From: Maricaulis sp034670125 | GTDB lineage: Bacteria > Pseudomonadota > Alphaproteobacteria > Caulobacterales > Maricaulaceae | Reading direction: 5' to 3' | NCBI RefSeq assembly: GCF_034670125.1 | Contig: NZ_JAXMOC010000001.1 | Span: 372,001 to 436,000 of the forward strand | DNA length: 64,000 nt | In this document: positions 1 through 7,992 of the stretch, one piece after another | How positions within the stretch are numbered: position 1 is the first letter of the stretch | How the letters are laid out: every line of letters starts with the position of its first letter | Program-made: the position numbers and the translations under genes | The notes under the pieces: generated by a model | Seen by the model: the letters and a program-made list of their open reading frames with translations, nothing else | The model's database searches: none | What the model was told of the DNA's origin: nothing

Positions 1-1837
1 GAGCCGGGTCTGTGGCGGTCTCGGCTCGCCCCGCCTTTCCGTGCACTGTCAGGACCTCCGGCACGGTCATGATCAGGCGGTTGGTCTGCTGCAGCAATTC
101 GGTGACTTTGCCCGCCGACACGCCGGGGAAAGCACTCGGCATGTAGAGGATGTCACCTTCATCGAGATCCGGCATGAACTCGCTTCCCATGCGGGACAAC
201 GGCACGGCGGCACTGGCGAGCACCAGGCCGGCCGCGAGCAGCACGGCAACAGGACGGCGGATCGCAAGACCGATGAAAGGCCGATAGCCCGCGATCAAAA
301 GGCGATTGACCGGATTCTTGTGCTCCGGCGTGATCCGGCCCCGCACAAGATAACCCATCAGAACCGGCACCAGGGTAATGGCCAGGCCGGCAGCCGCCGC
401 CATGGCGTAGGTCTTGGTAAAGGCGAGCGGATGAAAGAGCCGCCCCTCCTGGGCTTCCAGTGCGAAGATCGGAACGAAGCTGAAGGTCACAATCAGGAGC
501 GAAAAGAAGAGCGCCGGCCCCACTTCGACAGAGGCCTTGGTGACGATCTCCCACCGGTTTTCGCGCGTGATCGGTTCACGCTCAGCATGCTTATGCATGT
601 TCTCGATCATGACGATCGCGGCATCCACCATGGCGCCGATGGCGATCGCTATGCCGCCCAACGACATGATATTGGCATTAATGCCTTGGGCATTCATCAC
701 GATAATCGCGGTGAGAATACCCAGCGGCAAGCTCAGGAAGATCACGAGTGACGAGCGGAAATGGAAAAGGAAAAGCGCACAAATCAGCCCCACGACAAGG
801 AATTCTTCGATCAACTTTTCCCGCAGGGAGGACACTGCCCGTTCAATCAGGCCCGCCCGGTTGTAGGTGGTGACGATCTCCACGCCCTCGGGCAGCGACG
901 CGCCGAGTTCACTCAGACGCTCTTCGACGCGCTGGATGGTCGCGCGGGCATTCTCGCCATATCGCATGACGACAACGCCGCCGACCGCCTCGCCCTCGCC
1001 ATTGAGCTCGCCGATGCCGCGCCGCAATTCCGGTCCAATTGTGATGTCGGCAATGTCCGCCATCAGGATAGGTGTGCCGGTTTCAGTCACCGCAATCGGG
1101 ATCGCTTCCAGGTCCTCGACACCCTCGATATAGCCGGATGCCCGGACCATGTACTCGGCTTCCGCCATCTCGATGACCCGGCCGCCACTTTCCTGGTTGC
1201 CCCGCTCAATCGCGGTTCGGACCGCAGATAGCGGAATACCCAGGGCGCGCAGCCGGTCGGGATCGGCGACAACCTGGTACTGCCGCACCATGCCGCCGAT
1301 CGTCGCCACCTCGGACACACCCTCGATTGTCTGGAGTTCGTATTTGAGGAACCAGTCCTGCAGTGAGCGGAGGTCGGCCAGATCGTGCTGCCCGGTCCGG
1401 TCGACCAGGGCATATTGATAGATCCAGCCAACGCCGGTGGCATCTGGTCCCAAAGCCGGACGGGCCGCGTCTGGCAGGGTTGGAGCCACCTGGGACAGGT
1501 ATTCCAGAACCCGAGAACGAGCCCAGTAGAGATCGGTCCCATCCTCGAAAATGACATAGACATAGCTGTCGTTGAAAAAGGAATAGCCGCGAACTGTCAC
1601 GGCGCCCGGGACCGCCAGCATGGCCGTTGTCAGTGGATAGGTGACTTGATCCTCAACAACCTGCGGAGCCTGCCCGGGGTAGGTTGTCTTGATGATGACC
1701 TGAACATCCGACAAGTCGGGAATGGCGTCCATTGGCATGCGGACGAGCGAATACACACCACTCCCTGCCAACAAGGTTGCCAGAATGAGGACGATCAGCC
1801 GATTGCCTATCGACCAGCGGATAATAGAGCCGATCAT
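1..1837 (-). CDS. cusA: CusA-type Cu(I)/Ag(I) RND efflux pump, 3' end cut off by the window
   Basis: Inner-membrane proton-driven pump of the heavy-metal RND family, exporting monovalent copper/silver through the CusBC channel. About 612 N-terminal residues of roughly 1040 lie in the window. The protein begins MIGSIIRWSIGNRLIVL and carries the CusA-typical stretch DVQVIIKTTYPGQAPQVVED. Transmembrane helix 4 holds IAIAIGAMVDAAIVMIEN, the Asp-Ala-Ala/Ile-Glu-Asn form known for the Cu/Ag branch, unlike the second RND pump at 7993-11130. The start ATG overlaps the cusB stop in an ATGA, so the two are translationally coupled. The reading frame is open to base 1. Substrate is inferred from the helix-4 signature and from the CusF-like domains of its partner. 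Confidence 0.93.
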   Translation of the reverse strand, partial: MIGSIIRWSIGNRLIVLILATLLAGSGVYSLVRMPMDAIPDLSDVQVIIKTTYPGQAPQVVEDQVTYPLTTAMLAVPGAVTVRGYSFFNDSYVYVIFEDGTDLYWARSRVLEYLSQVAPTLPDAARPALGPDATGVGWIYQYALVDRTGQHDLADLRSLQDWFLKYELQTIEGVSEVATIGGMVRQYQVVADPDRLRALGIPLSAVRTAIERGNQESGGRVIEMAEAEYMVRASGYIEGVEDLEAIPIAVTETGTPILMADIADITIGPELRRGIGELNGEGEAVGGVVVMRYGENARATIQRVEERLSELGASLPEGVEIVTTYNRAGLIERAVSSLREKLIEEFLVVGLICALFLFHFRSSLVIFLSLPLGILTAIIVMNAQGINANIMSLGGIAIAIGAMVDAAIVMIENMHKHAEREPITRENRWEIVTKASVEVGPALFFSLLIVTFSFVPIFALEAQEGRLFHPLAFTKTYAMAAAAGLAITLVPVLMGYLVRGRITPEHKNPVNRLLIAGYRPFIGLAIRRPVAVLLAAGLVLASAAVPLSRMGSEFMPDLDEGDILYMPSAFPGVSAGKVTELLQQTNRLIMTVPEVLTVHGKAGRAETATDPA

Positions 1838-3552
1838 TCCTCGCCTCCAGCATCGCTCGGCCGCACGACCGTGATGCCAGAAAGCTGCCATTGGCCTGGC
1901 CGCGTTTCATCAATCGAAAAGCTGACATGGTCGCCTTCAGAGACCCCATCAAGCGTAACACCGTCGCCCAACTCGTAGACCATGCTCATGGCCGGCATAT
2001 CGATCGCCTCGATGCGCTCATGATCGATCTCGATCATGTTGATATCGAACATAAGGGTAACGACACGGCCTTGCCCTTCGACCACGGGATCCGGCTGCGC
2101 CGCGTCCGATCTAGCGATCGAGGCGAGACGCCACTGCCCTTCATCGTTCTGACGCAGGGTGAAGCTCACCTCATCACCCTCCGACAAGGCGTCGAGCGAA
2201 ACGGCATCCAACGCGAAGAACGACATGCTCATCACCGGCCATCCGAGTTCCGGGATCGGATCATGTGTCAGGTCGATCATGCCGTGCGACGCCATCACCC
2301 CGTCGACAACCCCTGTGCCTTGGACAGTCTCCGGGGGTGCGGCGGGCGCGTCAGCCCCCGCCATGCGCAAGGCGACACCCTGAAGACTGGCTTCGGAATC
2401 GATCAGGAACTGGCTGGACACGACCACGCGCTCATCTTCTGACAGGCCAGAGAGGATTTCGACGCGCCCACCAACCTCAGCCCCCGTGCGCACTTGCGCC
2501 AGCCGGTACCGCCCGTCACCCAGTGCCAGAACCACCCGCTCCGATTGACCGGTACGGATGACCGCCTCGAACGGAACTGACAGCACATTGTCGCGCGGCG
2601 ACGCCTCGATGCGAACATTCACATAGGCTTCGGGGCGCAAGGCACCATCGCTGTTTGCAAAGCGCATGCGCACCGGAATGGAACGACTTCGCGGGTCCAC
2701 AGTCGGGTAGAGATACTCCACCTGACCGTGCCACGTCCGGCCCGGCTGGGCGCGCGACTGCACGTGGACGCTTTGCCCTGGCTCGATCGCCGCAGCCTCA
2801 TCTTCAAACAAATCCGCGACAACCCAGACCTCTCGCAGGTCCGCAATCGTCATCACCACCATGCTCGGATGAGCATGCGCGCCTTCGCGAACATTCATCT
2901 CCAGCACAACGCCTGTTCGTGGCGCGTAAACGTCAACCAATCTTTGTGGCGTGCCGCGTTGCGCGATTGAGTCAATCTGGGCCTGATTGACTCCAAGGGC
3001 TCGCAGACGCGAGCCCGCCGCCGCCACAAGGCCCGGACGGGACACATTGACGGCTTGCAGGAATTCACTTTGAGCCGTGACAATTTCCGGCGAGTACATG
3101 CGGAAAAGCAGGTCGCCCGCTTCCACCACATCGCCTACAGCGGCGATGCGCAGGTCCTCGATCCAGCCTTGCGCCCGCACATCAACCACAGAGGCCAGGT
3201 CATCAATGGGCCGCACATAGCCAACCGTGGCCAGGTCTTCCGCAAACCGACCCCGTGTCACATCTGCCGTCCGGACTCCGATGTTGTTTTCGACGGCCGA
3301 GGAGATGGTAATGGTGGAGTCGTCCGTAGGTTCACTACCGGCATAAACCGGGATCAAGTCCATACCCATGGGCGACCTGCCCGGCTCGTCCTGGCGAAAA
3401 TTCGGGTCCATCGGAGCGACCCAGTAGAGAATTTCCCGCTCGTCGGGTGATGCGGCAGTATCGCTTCCGCCCACAAGGCTCATGCCGAGCGCGCCAAGAG
3501 CGATCCCGGCCAACAAAGTGCCGGTACCCAGAAGGATTGTACGCGGGGTCAT
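1834..3552 (-). CDS. cusB: CusB-type periplasmic adaptor with two C-terminal CusF-like domains
   Basis: 572-residue membrane-fusion protein linking the CusA pump to the outer-membrane channel. Residues 1-28 form an N-terminal membrane anchor or signal. Residues 41-70 (YWVAPMDPNFRQDEPGRSPM then GMDLIPVY) match the heavy-metal-binding HMBD domain, but the usual cysteines are replaced, leaving methionines. The barrel-sandwich and beta-barrel core follows to about residue 395. Two CusF-like repeats follow, each with a methionine-rich strand (GWPVMSMSF near 435 and DMPAMSMVY near 520), the Cu(I)/Ag(I)-binding pattern of CusF. CusF is usually a separate periplasmic chaperone; here two copies are fused to the adaptor. 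The gene overlaps its neighbours on both sides by 4 nt. Confidence 0.92.
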   Translation of the reverse strand: MTPRTILLGTGTLLAGIALGALGMSLVGGSDTAASPDEREILYWVAPMDPNFRQDEPGRSPMGMDLIPVYAGSEPTDDSTITISSAVENNIGVRTADVTRGRFAEDLATVGYVRPIDDLASVVDVRAQGWIEDLRIAAVGDVVEAGDLLFRMYSPEIVTAQSEFLQAVNVSRPGLVAAAGSRLRALGVNQAQIDSIAQRGTPQRLVDVYAPRTGVVLEMNVREGAHAHPSMVVMTIADLREVWVVADLFEDEAAAIEPGQSVHVQSRAQPGRTWHGQVEYLYPTVDPRSRSIPVRMRFANSDGALRPEAYVNVRIEASPRDNVLSVPFEAVIRTGQSERVVLALGDGRYRLAQVRTGAEVGGRVEILSGLSEDERVVVSSQFLIDSEASLQGVALRMAGADAPAAPPETVQGTGVVDGVMASHGMIDLTHDPIPELGWPVMSMSFFALDAVSLDALSEGDEVSFTLRQNDEGQWRLASIARSDAAQPDPVVEGQGRVVTLMFDINMIEIDHERIEAIDMPAMSMVYELGDGVTLDGVSEGDHVSFSIDETRPGQWQLSGITVVRPSDAGGEE

Positions 3553-4799
3553 TGGACGTCTCCCGTCAGGAACAGGATCCGGCTATGCGCCTGCAACGCA
3601 TCAACGCGGGTCCGGATCAAGGTCAGCTCGATATCCAGCAAGGCGAGCTCGGAGCGCACGAGTTCGGCAAAGTCTGCCTGCTCGTTTTCGTAGGCTGCAA
3701 GGACGGCTGCCGTTGTTTCACGCGCGCGCTCCAGCACACCCGTTTCATAAATCATGGCCGTTTCGTTGAGGCGCTGGAAGCGTATCCAGTCTTCATCCAG
3801 TTGTCGGCGCAGATCGAGCAGCAACGCTCGACGGCCCAGCTCTTCGGCGGAACGCATCTGACGGGCTCCAGCCACGCTTTCATCCTGCCGCCGCTGACTG
3901 AAAATGGGCATTTGCACGCTCACACCGATGCTGGCGACGTCCGACCGGCTGCCTCGCACGCCATATCCGGCATCCACACTCCAGACCGGATTGTAGGCCT
4001 CCAGTGCCAGATCGATCTCGCGCTCGCTTGCCTCGATCCGGGCGTTTCGGGACATCACGGACGGATGTCTGGCCAAGGCATCCAAAGCCTCGTCGCCCCC
4101 GGGCAATGCCGGCAGGACAGGTAATCGCGGCAGCATGTCTCGTCCTGCTGCGGCAGCGCCGACATAACGCGCCAACTGCGCCCGGGCTGTTCCAATTTGC
4201 CGATCGATCTCAATTTGCCTGGCATCCAGCAATGCGGTTTCCAGGTCCACGCGGATGACGTCATGGGAATTGCCTCGCCCGCTGGCAAACAGGGCCGTAG
4301 CCACCTCGCTGAGCTGTCGGATCTCTTCGCGCCGGGCCCGCGTCAATTCACCTGCCTGTTCCCAGTAATAGGTTTCCAGCCAGGCCAGACGGACTGATCG
4401 TGTGATCAATCGCTGTTCCAACCCGCCAAGGGCCAGAACGCCCTGGGCCTGCGCCCGCTGCCGCTCTCGCTGCAGGTGACGGCTCGCGTTGCTGGGTATG
4501 ACCTGCCGCACGCCGACCTGCATCTGGGTCATCGCTTCACTGTTGGGGTCTAGATTGCTGAGGGGGAGGTTGGCGAAGCCAACCCGCAACGTCGGATCCG
4601 GCAGAGCCATGGCCGCCTCGCCGGCACGCTCGAGCGCTACGGCACGCGATCTCAAACTCCCAATGGCCGGGTCTTCGGTTTGGCCGGCGATCAACACGGC
4701 CTCCGCCAAGCTGAGCGGAGAGGGTTCAGAAGCAGGTTGCGCAATCGCAGTTGAAAGCTGAAGCGCAGCCGCAAATGCGGCAATGGCGGGCATGGACAT
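3549..4799 (-). CDS. cusC: TolC-family outer-membrane factor (CusC-like)
   Basis: 416-residue outer-membrane channel of the TolC/OEP family, completing the CusCBA tripartite pump. It has an N-terminal signal peptide (SMPAIAAFAAALQLSTAIAQ), then two OEP repeats rich in Ala, Arg, Leu and Glu helices (for example DPTLRVGFANLPLSNLDPNS near 75). There is no lipobox cysteine, so it is probably not acylated, unlike classical CusC. The stop overlaps the cusB start by 4 nt. The gene lies 61 bp downstream of the small Cys-rich gene and is likely co-transcribed with it. Copper specificity is inferred from the operon only. Confidence 0.9.
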   Translation of the reverse strand: MSMPAIAAFAAALQLSTAIAQPASEPSPLSLAEAVLIAGQTEDPAIGSLRSRAVALERAGEAAMALPDPTLRVGFANLPLSNLDPNSEAMTQMQVGVRQVIPSNASRHLQRERQRAQAQGVLALGGLEQRLITRSVRLAWLETYYWEQAGELTRARREEIRQLSEVATALFASGRGNSHDVIRVDLETALLDARQIEIDRQIGTARAQLARYVGAAAAGRDMLPRLPVLPALPGGDEALDALARHPSVMSRNARIEASEREIDLALEAYNPVWSVDAGYGVRGSRSDVASIGVSVQMPIFSQRRQDESVAGARQMRSAEELGRRALLLDLRRQLDEDWIRFQRLNETAMIYETGVLERARETTAAVLAAYENEQADFAELVRSELALLDIELTLIRTRVDALQAHSRILFLTGDVQ

Positions 4800-4860
4800 G
4801 AATGTCTCCGATGCGGGCAGAACGAAGGTGAAATGAGCCCATTAACAAGGCTCGGCTTCG

Positions 4861-5262
4861 TCACGCGCGCGGAGGACGATCCAGATGGTCCAGAATGGTG
4901 GAAACCGGCCGGAGCACGACCCTGCGGGTAGTTCGTTCGATATGGCCCGGTGCCGGGCGCGTCGTCGCACTATCTGGGATCAGGGTCGAAAAGGAACAAG
5001 CAAGGCCGCACGGATTACCGGAGCACGCATCCATGCCATTACAGGGCTGGCCACGCTCTGCGGCGCCGACATCTTCAATGCCGCTGCCTTGCGGGCAGCA
5101 ATCATGGTCCAACATTTGGGTCATGTCGCTTGGGGCCGCGGCATCCGGGCCGACGTCGGAGGCATAGCCTGTCCCGCCCAGCGCGAGTGCGCCCAGCAAA
5201 ACCAGGATCAGGCTGAACCGTCGCCAAACCAAAATCGTGTGCCTCCTTCGCGCGCCGATCAT
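4861..5262 (-). CDS. Small secreted Cys-rich protein at the head of the cus operon
   Basis: 133-residue protein with a basic N-terminus and hydrophobic helix (FSLILVLLGALALGGTGYAS), consistent with Sec export. The mature part has clustered cysteines (DHDCCPQG, QPCNGMDACSGNPCGLACS), which suggests periplasmic metal binding. It resembles the short DUF2946-like proteins often found before copper RND operons; exact family is uncertain. The ATG at 5262 has no clear ribosome-binding site, whereas an AAGGAGG lies about 8 nt before an in-frame TTG at 5232 that would start LVWRRFSLILV. The TTG may therefore be the true start and would leave the signal peptide intact. Confidence 0.7.
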   Translation of the reverse strand: MIGARRRHTILVWRRFSLILVLLGALALGGTGYASDVGPDAAAPSDMTQMLDHDCCPQGSGIEDVGAAERGQPCNGMDACSGNPCGLACSFSTLIPDSATTRPAPGHIERTTRRVVLRPVSTILDHLDRPPRA

Positions 5263-5339
5263 GACACCCTATACGATGAGTATTGGTATTTCCCTCACAC
5301 GGAATGTCACAGGCGTGCCCCCTTTATGATCCGGGAGGC

Positions 5340-6671
5340 TCACGTTCCGCTCTGCTCGGCAGCTGCCGCCCGGACCCAATGAGACAGATAGATGCGTTCG
5401 AACGCGAAAACGGCAGCGATCGAAATCACAGCGATCAGAACAATCAACGGGTCCTGCTGCAGTTTGAGACCGGTAAACGCCATCAGAACCACAGCATCCA
5501 GCCCCAGAGCGGTCAGTAGAATGACACCGGACGCGCCAATTTCCCCACGGCGGAATTTCCACACACCGAAATGAACGGCCATGTCCATGACCAGATAGAA
5601 GAAGGCGCCGAGTGACGCGATCCGGCCCAGATCAAAGAACACCGCCAGCACGGACGCGATAACGACCGTGTATACCAAGGTGTGGCGCTGGATCGGCCCA
5701 GGCATTCCGAAATGCCTGTGTGGAATCATTTTCATATCGGTCAACATGGCCAGCATGCGAGAGACGGCAAATACACTGGCGAGCACGGCCGAAGCAGTCG
5801 CCACCGCCGCGAGCAATACCGTAAGATAAAACCCGAAACGCCCGAGCGCCGGCTCGGCGGCTTCTGCCAGCGCGAAATCCCGTGCGGCCACAATCCTATC
5901 CAGTGGCAAGCTGGACCCGACACCGAATGCCACGAGTAGGTAGAGCAGGACACACACCAGGATCGACGCCATGATGGCGCGTCCGACATTACGATGCGGA
6001 TCGGTGATTTCCGCGCCGCTATTCGTGATGGTGGTGAACCCCTTGAAGGCGAGAATGGCTAGCGCTACTGACGCGACGAACCCGAGCAGTCCGCTCGCGC
6101 CCTCATCACCAGCTGCGCTAGCGGCAAACCCGATTCCACTGGACCAGAGCGCCGCGATCCCAAACGCGGCAATCCCGCCGATCTTGAGCAGGGCCATGAA
6201 CATCGAGAACAGTCCGATGGACCGATTGCCCGAAATGTTGATCAGAAAGGCAAATCCGATGACGCTGACCGCCAGGACGGGCACCAGCGGACCTCCCGAC
6301 ACATCGAAACCTCGCAGGACGTAAGTCGCAAAAGTCCGCGCCACCAAGCTTTCCGCGATCACCATGCTCAACGCCATAAGGAGAGCCGCGCCGGCTGCAA
6401 TCGCTCCCGACCCGTAGCACTTCTCCAAGATCATGGCGACGCCGCCAGAGGACGGCCACGCATTGGACATTTTGATATAGCTATAGGCACTGAATCCCGT
6501 GATCACAGCGCCGATGATGAACGCCAGCGGGAAAAGGCGGCCAGCCAGCTCTGCCACCTGACCAGTCAGCGCAAAAATGCCGGCGCCGATCATCACGCCC
6601 GTTCCCATCGCAACAGCACCGGGAAGCGAGATGGAGCCAGCGTTGTAATGCGTGTGTTTGTGCTCAGTCAT
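5340..6671 (-). CDS. APC-superfamily amino-acid permease-like transporter
   Basis: 443-residue polytopic membrane protein with about twelve hydrophobic segments. The N-terminus carries the APC-family signature in helix 1, SLPGAVAMGTGVMIGAGIFA, which binds the substrate carboxyl and amino groups in characterised members, and helix 6 has AFKGFTTITNSGAEITDP. A short His-rich start (MTEHKHTHYN) precedes helix 1. It lies in the same direction as the cus genes, 77 bp upstream of the Cys-rich gene. Its substrate is unknown, and a link to metal stress is only positional. Family assignment is firm, function is not. Confidence 0.82.
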   Translation of the reverse strand: MTEHKHTHYNAGSISLPGAVAMGTGVMIGAGIFALTGQVAELAGRLFPLAFIIGAVITGFSAYSYIKMSNAWPSSGGVAMILEKCYGSGAIAAGAALLMALSMVIAESLVARTFATYVLRGFDVSGGPLVPVLAVSVIGFAFLINISGNRSIGLFSMFMALLKIGGIAAFGIAALWSSGIGFAASAAGDEGASGLLGFVASVALAILAFKGFTTITNSGAEITDPHRNVGRAIMASILVCVLLYLLVAFGVGSSLPLDRIVAARDFALAEAAEPALGRFGFYLTVLLAAVATASAVLASVFAVSRMLAMLTDMKMIPHRHFGMPGPIQRHTLVYTVVIASVLAVFFDLGRIASLGAFFYLVMDMAVHFGVWKFRRGEIGASGVILLTALGLDAVVLMAFTGLKLQQDPLIVLIAVISIAAVFAFERIYLSHWVRAAAAEQSGT

Positions 6672-6861
6672 AACACCCTCGCGGCAACAGCTTCAACCAA
6701 GCGGGCACGATCTCATCTGTGGGTCAAGCTGATGGCAATGAACCAACACCATGTGGCTGGAAATATCGGCGCGTACTGGCAGATAAAGCTCAGGGCTGCG
6801 GGAAGTGATCGTTTGGTTTTCCGTCGCCTTGTCCATCCCGCGCTCTCCGGTTCAGTCCACG
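6672..6861. other. Short intergenic gap with no recognised element
   Basis: 190 bp between the APC permease start and the end of the DUF3703 gene. No convincing terminator stem with a T-run, repeat or MerR-type dyad was seen. Confidence 0.5.
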
Positions 6862-7282
6862 TCAACGATTCAGGACGATAAAAGCCGAAGCCGCGAGGAG
6901 GGCGAGTACAGGGCCCCTACCGATGACACCACGGGCTACCGAGTAGTTCTGCAGCAACGCCTCGAGGTCTTTCGGGATCGCCATTGGCTTGATAGCGAGA
7001 ACGCCTGCCCCTCCGGTGTTGCCCTTGGGGACCCATCCGAAGACGTAGCCCGGTATCACGGCCACGAGCCGCACAACCTGTCCGCGATTTTCCTGCCGGT
7101 TGGACCGGCGGATACCGAGCTTCAGCATCCACCAGTGCGCGGACAAGGGTTTGAGAAAATAGCGTTGGCCGAGAATGTGGACCCGCTCAAAATGGCAGAA
7201 CGCCAGCTCGTCCTCAAGGAGAGCATAAGCAGCGCGCGCGGTTCATTTCTTCGGCCCAGGCCGATGTCAGACTACGGCTCAT
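6862..7282 (-). pseudogene. DUF3703 family gene, frameshifted near its 5' end
   Basis: Read in one frame from 7242 downward, the product contains ALLEDELAFCHFERVHILGQ, SAHWWMLKLGIRR, GWVPKGNTGGAGV and KPMAIPKDLEALL, the conserved blocks of DUF3703 as I know it, a small protein recurrent in metal-resistance islands. The natural start is ATG at 7282 (MSRSLTSAWAEEMNRAR), 2 nt after the preceding stop. That frame reaches a stop after about 20 codons. Restoring two bases in the CG repeat at 7231-7240 joins MNRAR to AAYALLEDE and gives a normal N-terminus. An extra C-terminal hydrophobic segment (LALLAASAFIVL) follows. Either the gene is broken, or the repeat is a sequencing or slippage error. A TTG at 7146 could start a truncated product. 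Confidence 0.75.
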
Positions 7283-7284
7283 GA

Positions 7285-7638
7285 TCACACTTCGGCCAAA
7301 TCGAACAGGGAGCATGATGCCGAGACAGAGAATTTCGGCACCTGTGAAGCAACAGCGGAACAATTGAACTCATTCCATTCACCAACAGGTTCCACGAGGG
7401 CACGGTGAGGGAGGTAGATGCATCGTTCAAGCTTAATCTCAACGTTGCTCGTAACCTCTTTGGACTCATCGCTACCGTCGAATATAGTGGCATCAACCAG
7501 CACGCTGCGGCGGCGGCTCGCAGAATTGAGCCGCCGGGGCAACAATACGTGCACACATTGCAGATTGACCTGCGAGCGCCGTCTCTCGCAGGTGCCGCCT
7601 TGGCCGTCGTCACTCTCGCGCAGAGTTTCGTTGAACAT
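7285..7638 (-). CDS. Hypothetical small protein in the DUF3703 operon
   Basis: 117-residue protein of unknown function. The start at 7638 is chosen because AAGGAGG lies 6 nt upstream of the ATG; an upstream in-frame ATG at 7833 lacks such a site. The sequence is soluble and basic in its first half (ERRRSQVNLQ, ASRRRSVLVDATIFDGSDES), then VTSNVEIKLERCIYLPHRAL. The arginine cluster followed by short strands is weakly reminiscent of a PilZ domain, but the usual D/NxSxxG motif is not intact. The stop lies 2 nt before the DUF3703 start. It is probably transcribed from the MerR-type promoter at 7875-7905. Confidence 0.55.
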   Translation of the reverse strand: MFNETLRESDDGQGGTCERRRSQVNLQCVHVLLPRRLNSASRRRSVLVDATIFDGSDESKEVTSNVEIKLERCIYLPHRALVEPVGEWNEFNCSAVASQVPKFSVSASCSLFDLAEV

Positions 7639-7759
7639 CGTCGTCCTCCTTGACCGACAGATTGTGACGCCCCGCGCAGCTTCTCGGTAAAACTGTGAAA
7701 CGCATCGGCGACCAGGACGCGGACAGCTGGCTAGAGGCTGCCCAGGCTTCGGGCCACGG

Positions 7760-7846
7760 TCAGCAGGCCTTTTCCCGATTGGCAGCAAACGCCCGACTCT
7801 CGCCGGACTGCATTTCGGCTCCAAGCTCGTCATGGTTCGGTGGCAT
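7760..7846 (-). CDS. 28-residue leader ORF, probably remnant of a frameshifted small gene
   Basis: ATG at 7846 is preceded by AAGGAG about 7 nt upstream and starts MPPNHDELGAEMQSGESRAF, ending after 28 residues. Adding one base near 7768 would extend the frame as REKGLLTVARSLGSL; after one in-frame TAG the same frame then reads AVRVLVADAFHSFTEKLRGA. This looks like a once longer protein of about 75 residues broken by a frameshift and a stop. It is the first gene after the MerR-type promoter at 7875-7905. Its family is not recognised. Translation of the short form is plausible because of the strong ribosome-binding site. Confidence 0.4.
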   Translation of the reverse strand: MPPNHDELGAEMQSGESRAFAANREKAC

Positions 7847-7874
7847 CGGGCTACTCCTTGGCGAAATCTGGAAC

Positions 7875-7905
7875 AACCTAATTCCTCTAGCGACTACAGG
7901 GCCAA
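7875..7905 (-). promoter_or_regulatory. MerR-family promoter/operator for the DUF3703 operon
   Basis: Read on the minus strand: -35 TTGGCC (7905-7900), a 19-bp spacer and -10 TAGGTT (7880-7875). The spacer contains a dyad CCTGTAG, 3 nt, CTAGAGG. The over-long 19-bp spacer with an embedded dyad is the hallmark of promoters untwisted by MerR-family activators. The start site would fall about 20 nt before the 28-residue ORF. The regulator is probably one of the two MerR proteins in this island (inference). Confidence 0.75.
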
Positions 7906-7992
7906 CACCGGCGTCGGCGCGGGGTGGGATTGGAACTGGTAGTGAGCCCCCGGACCGGGGCGGCGATCCGAGGGCCCGAACGCGAGTCCAAG

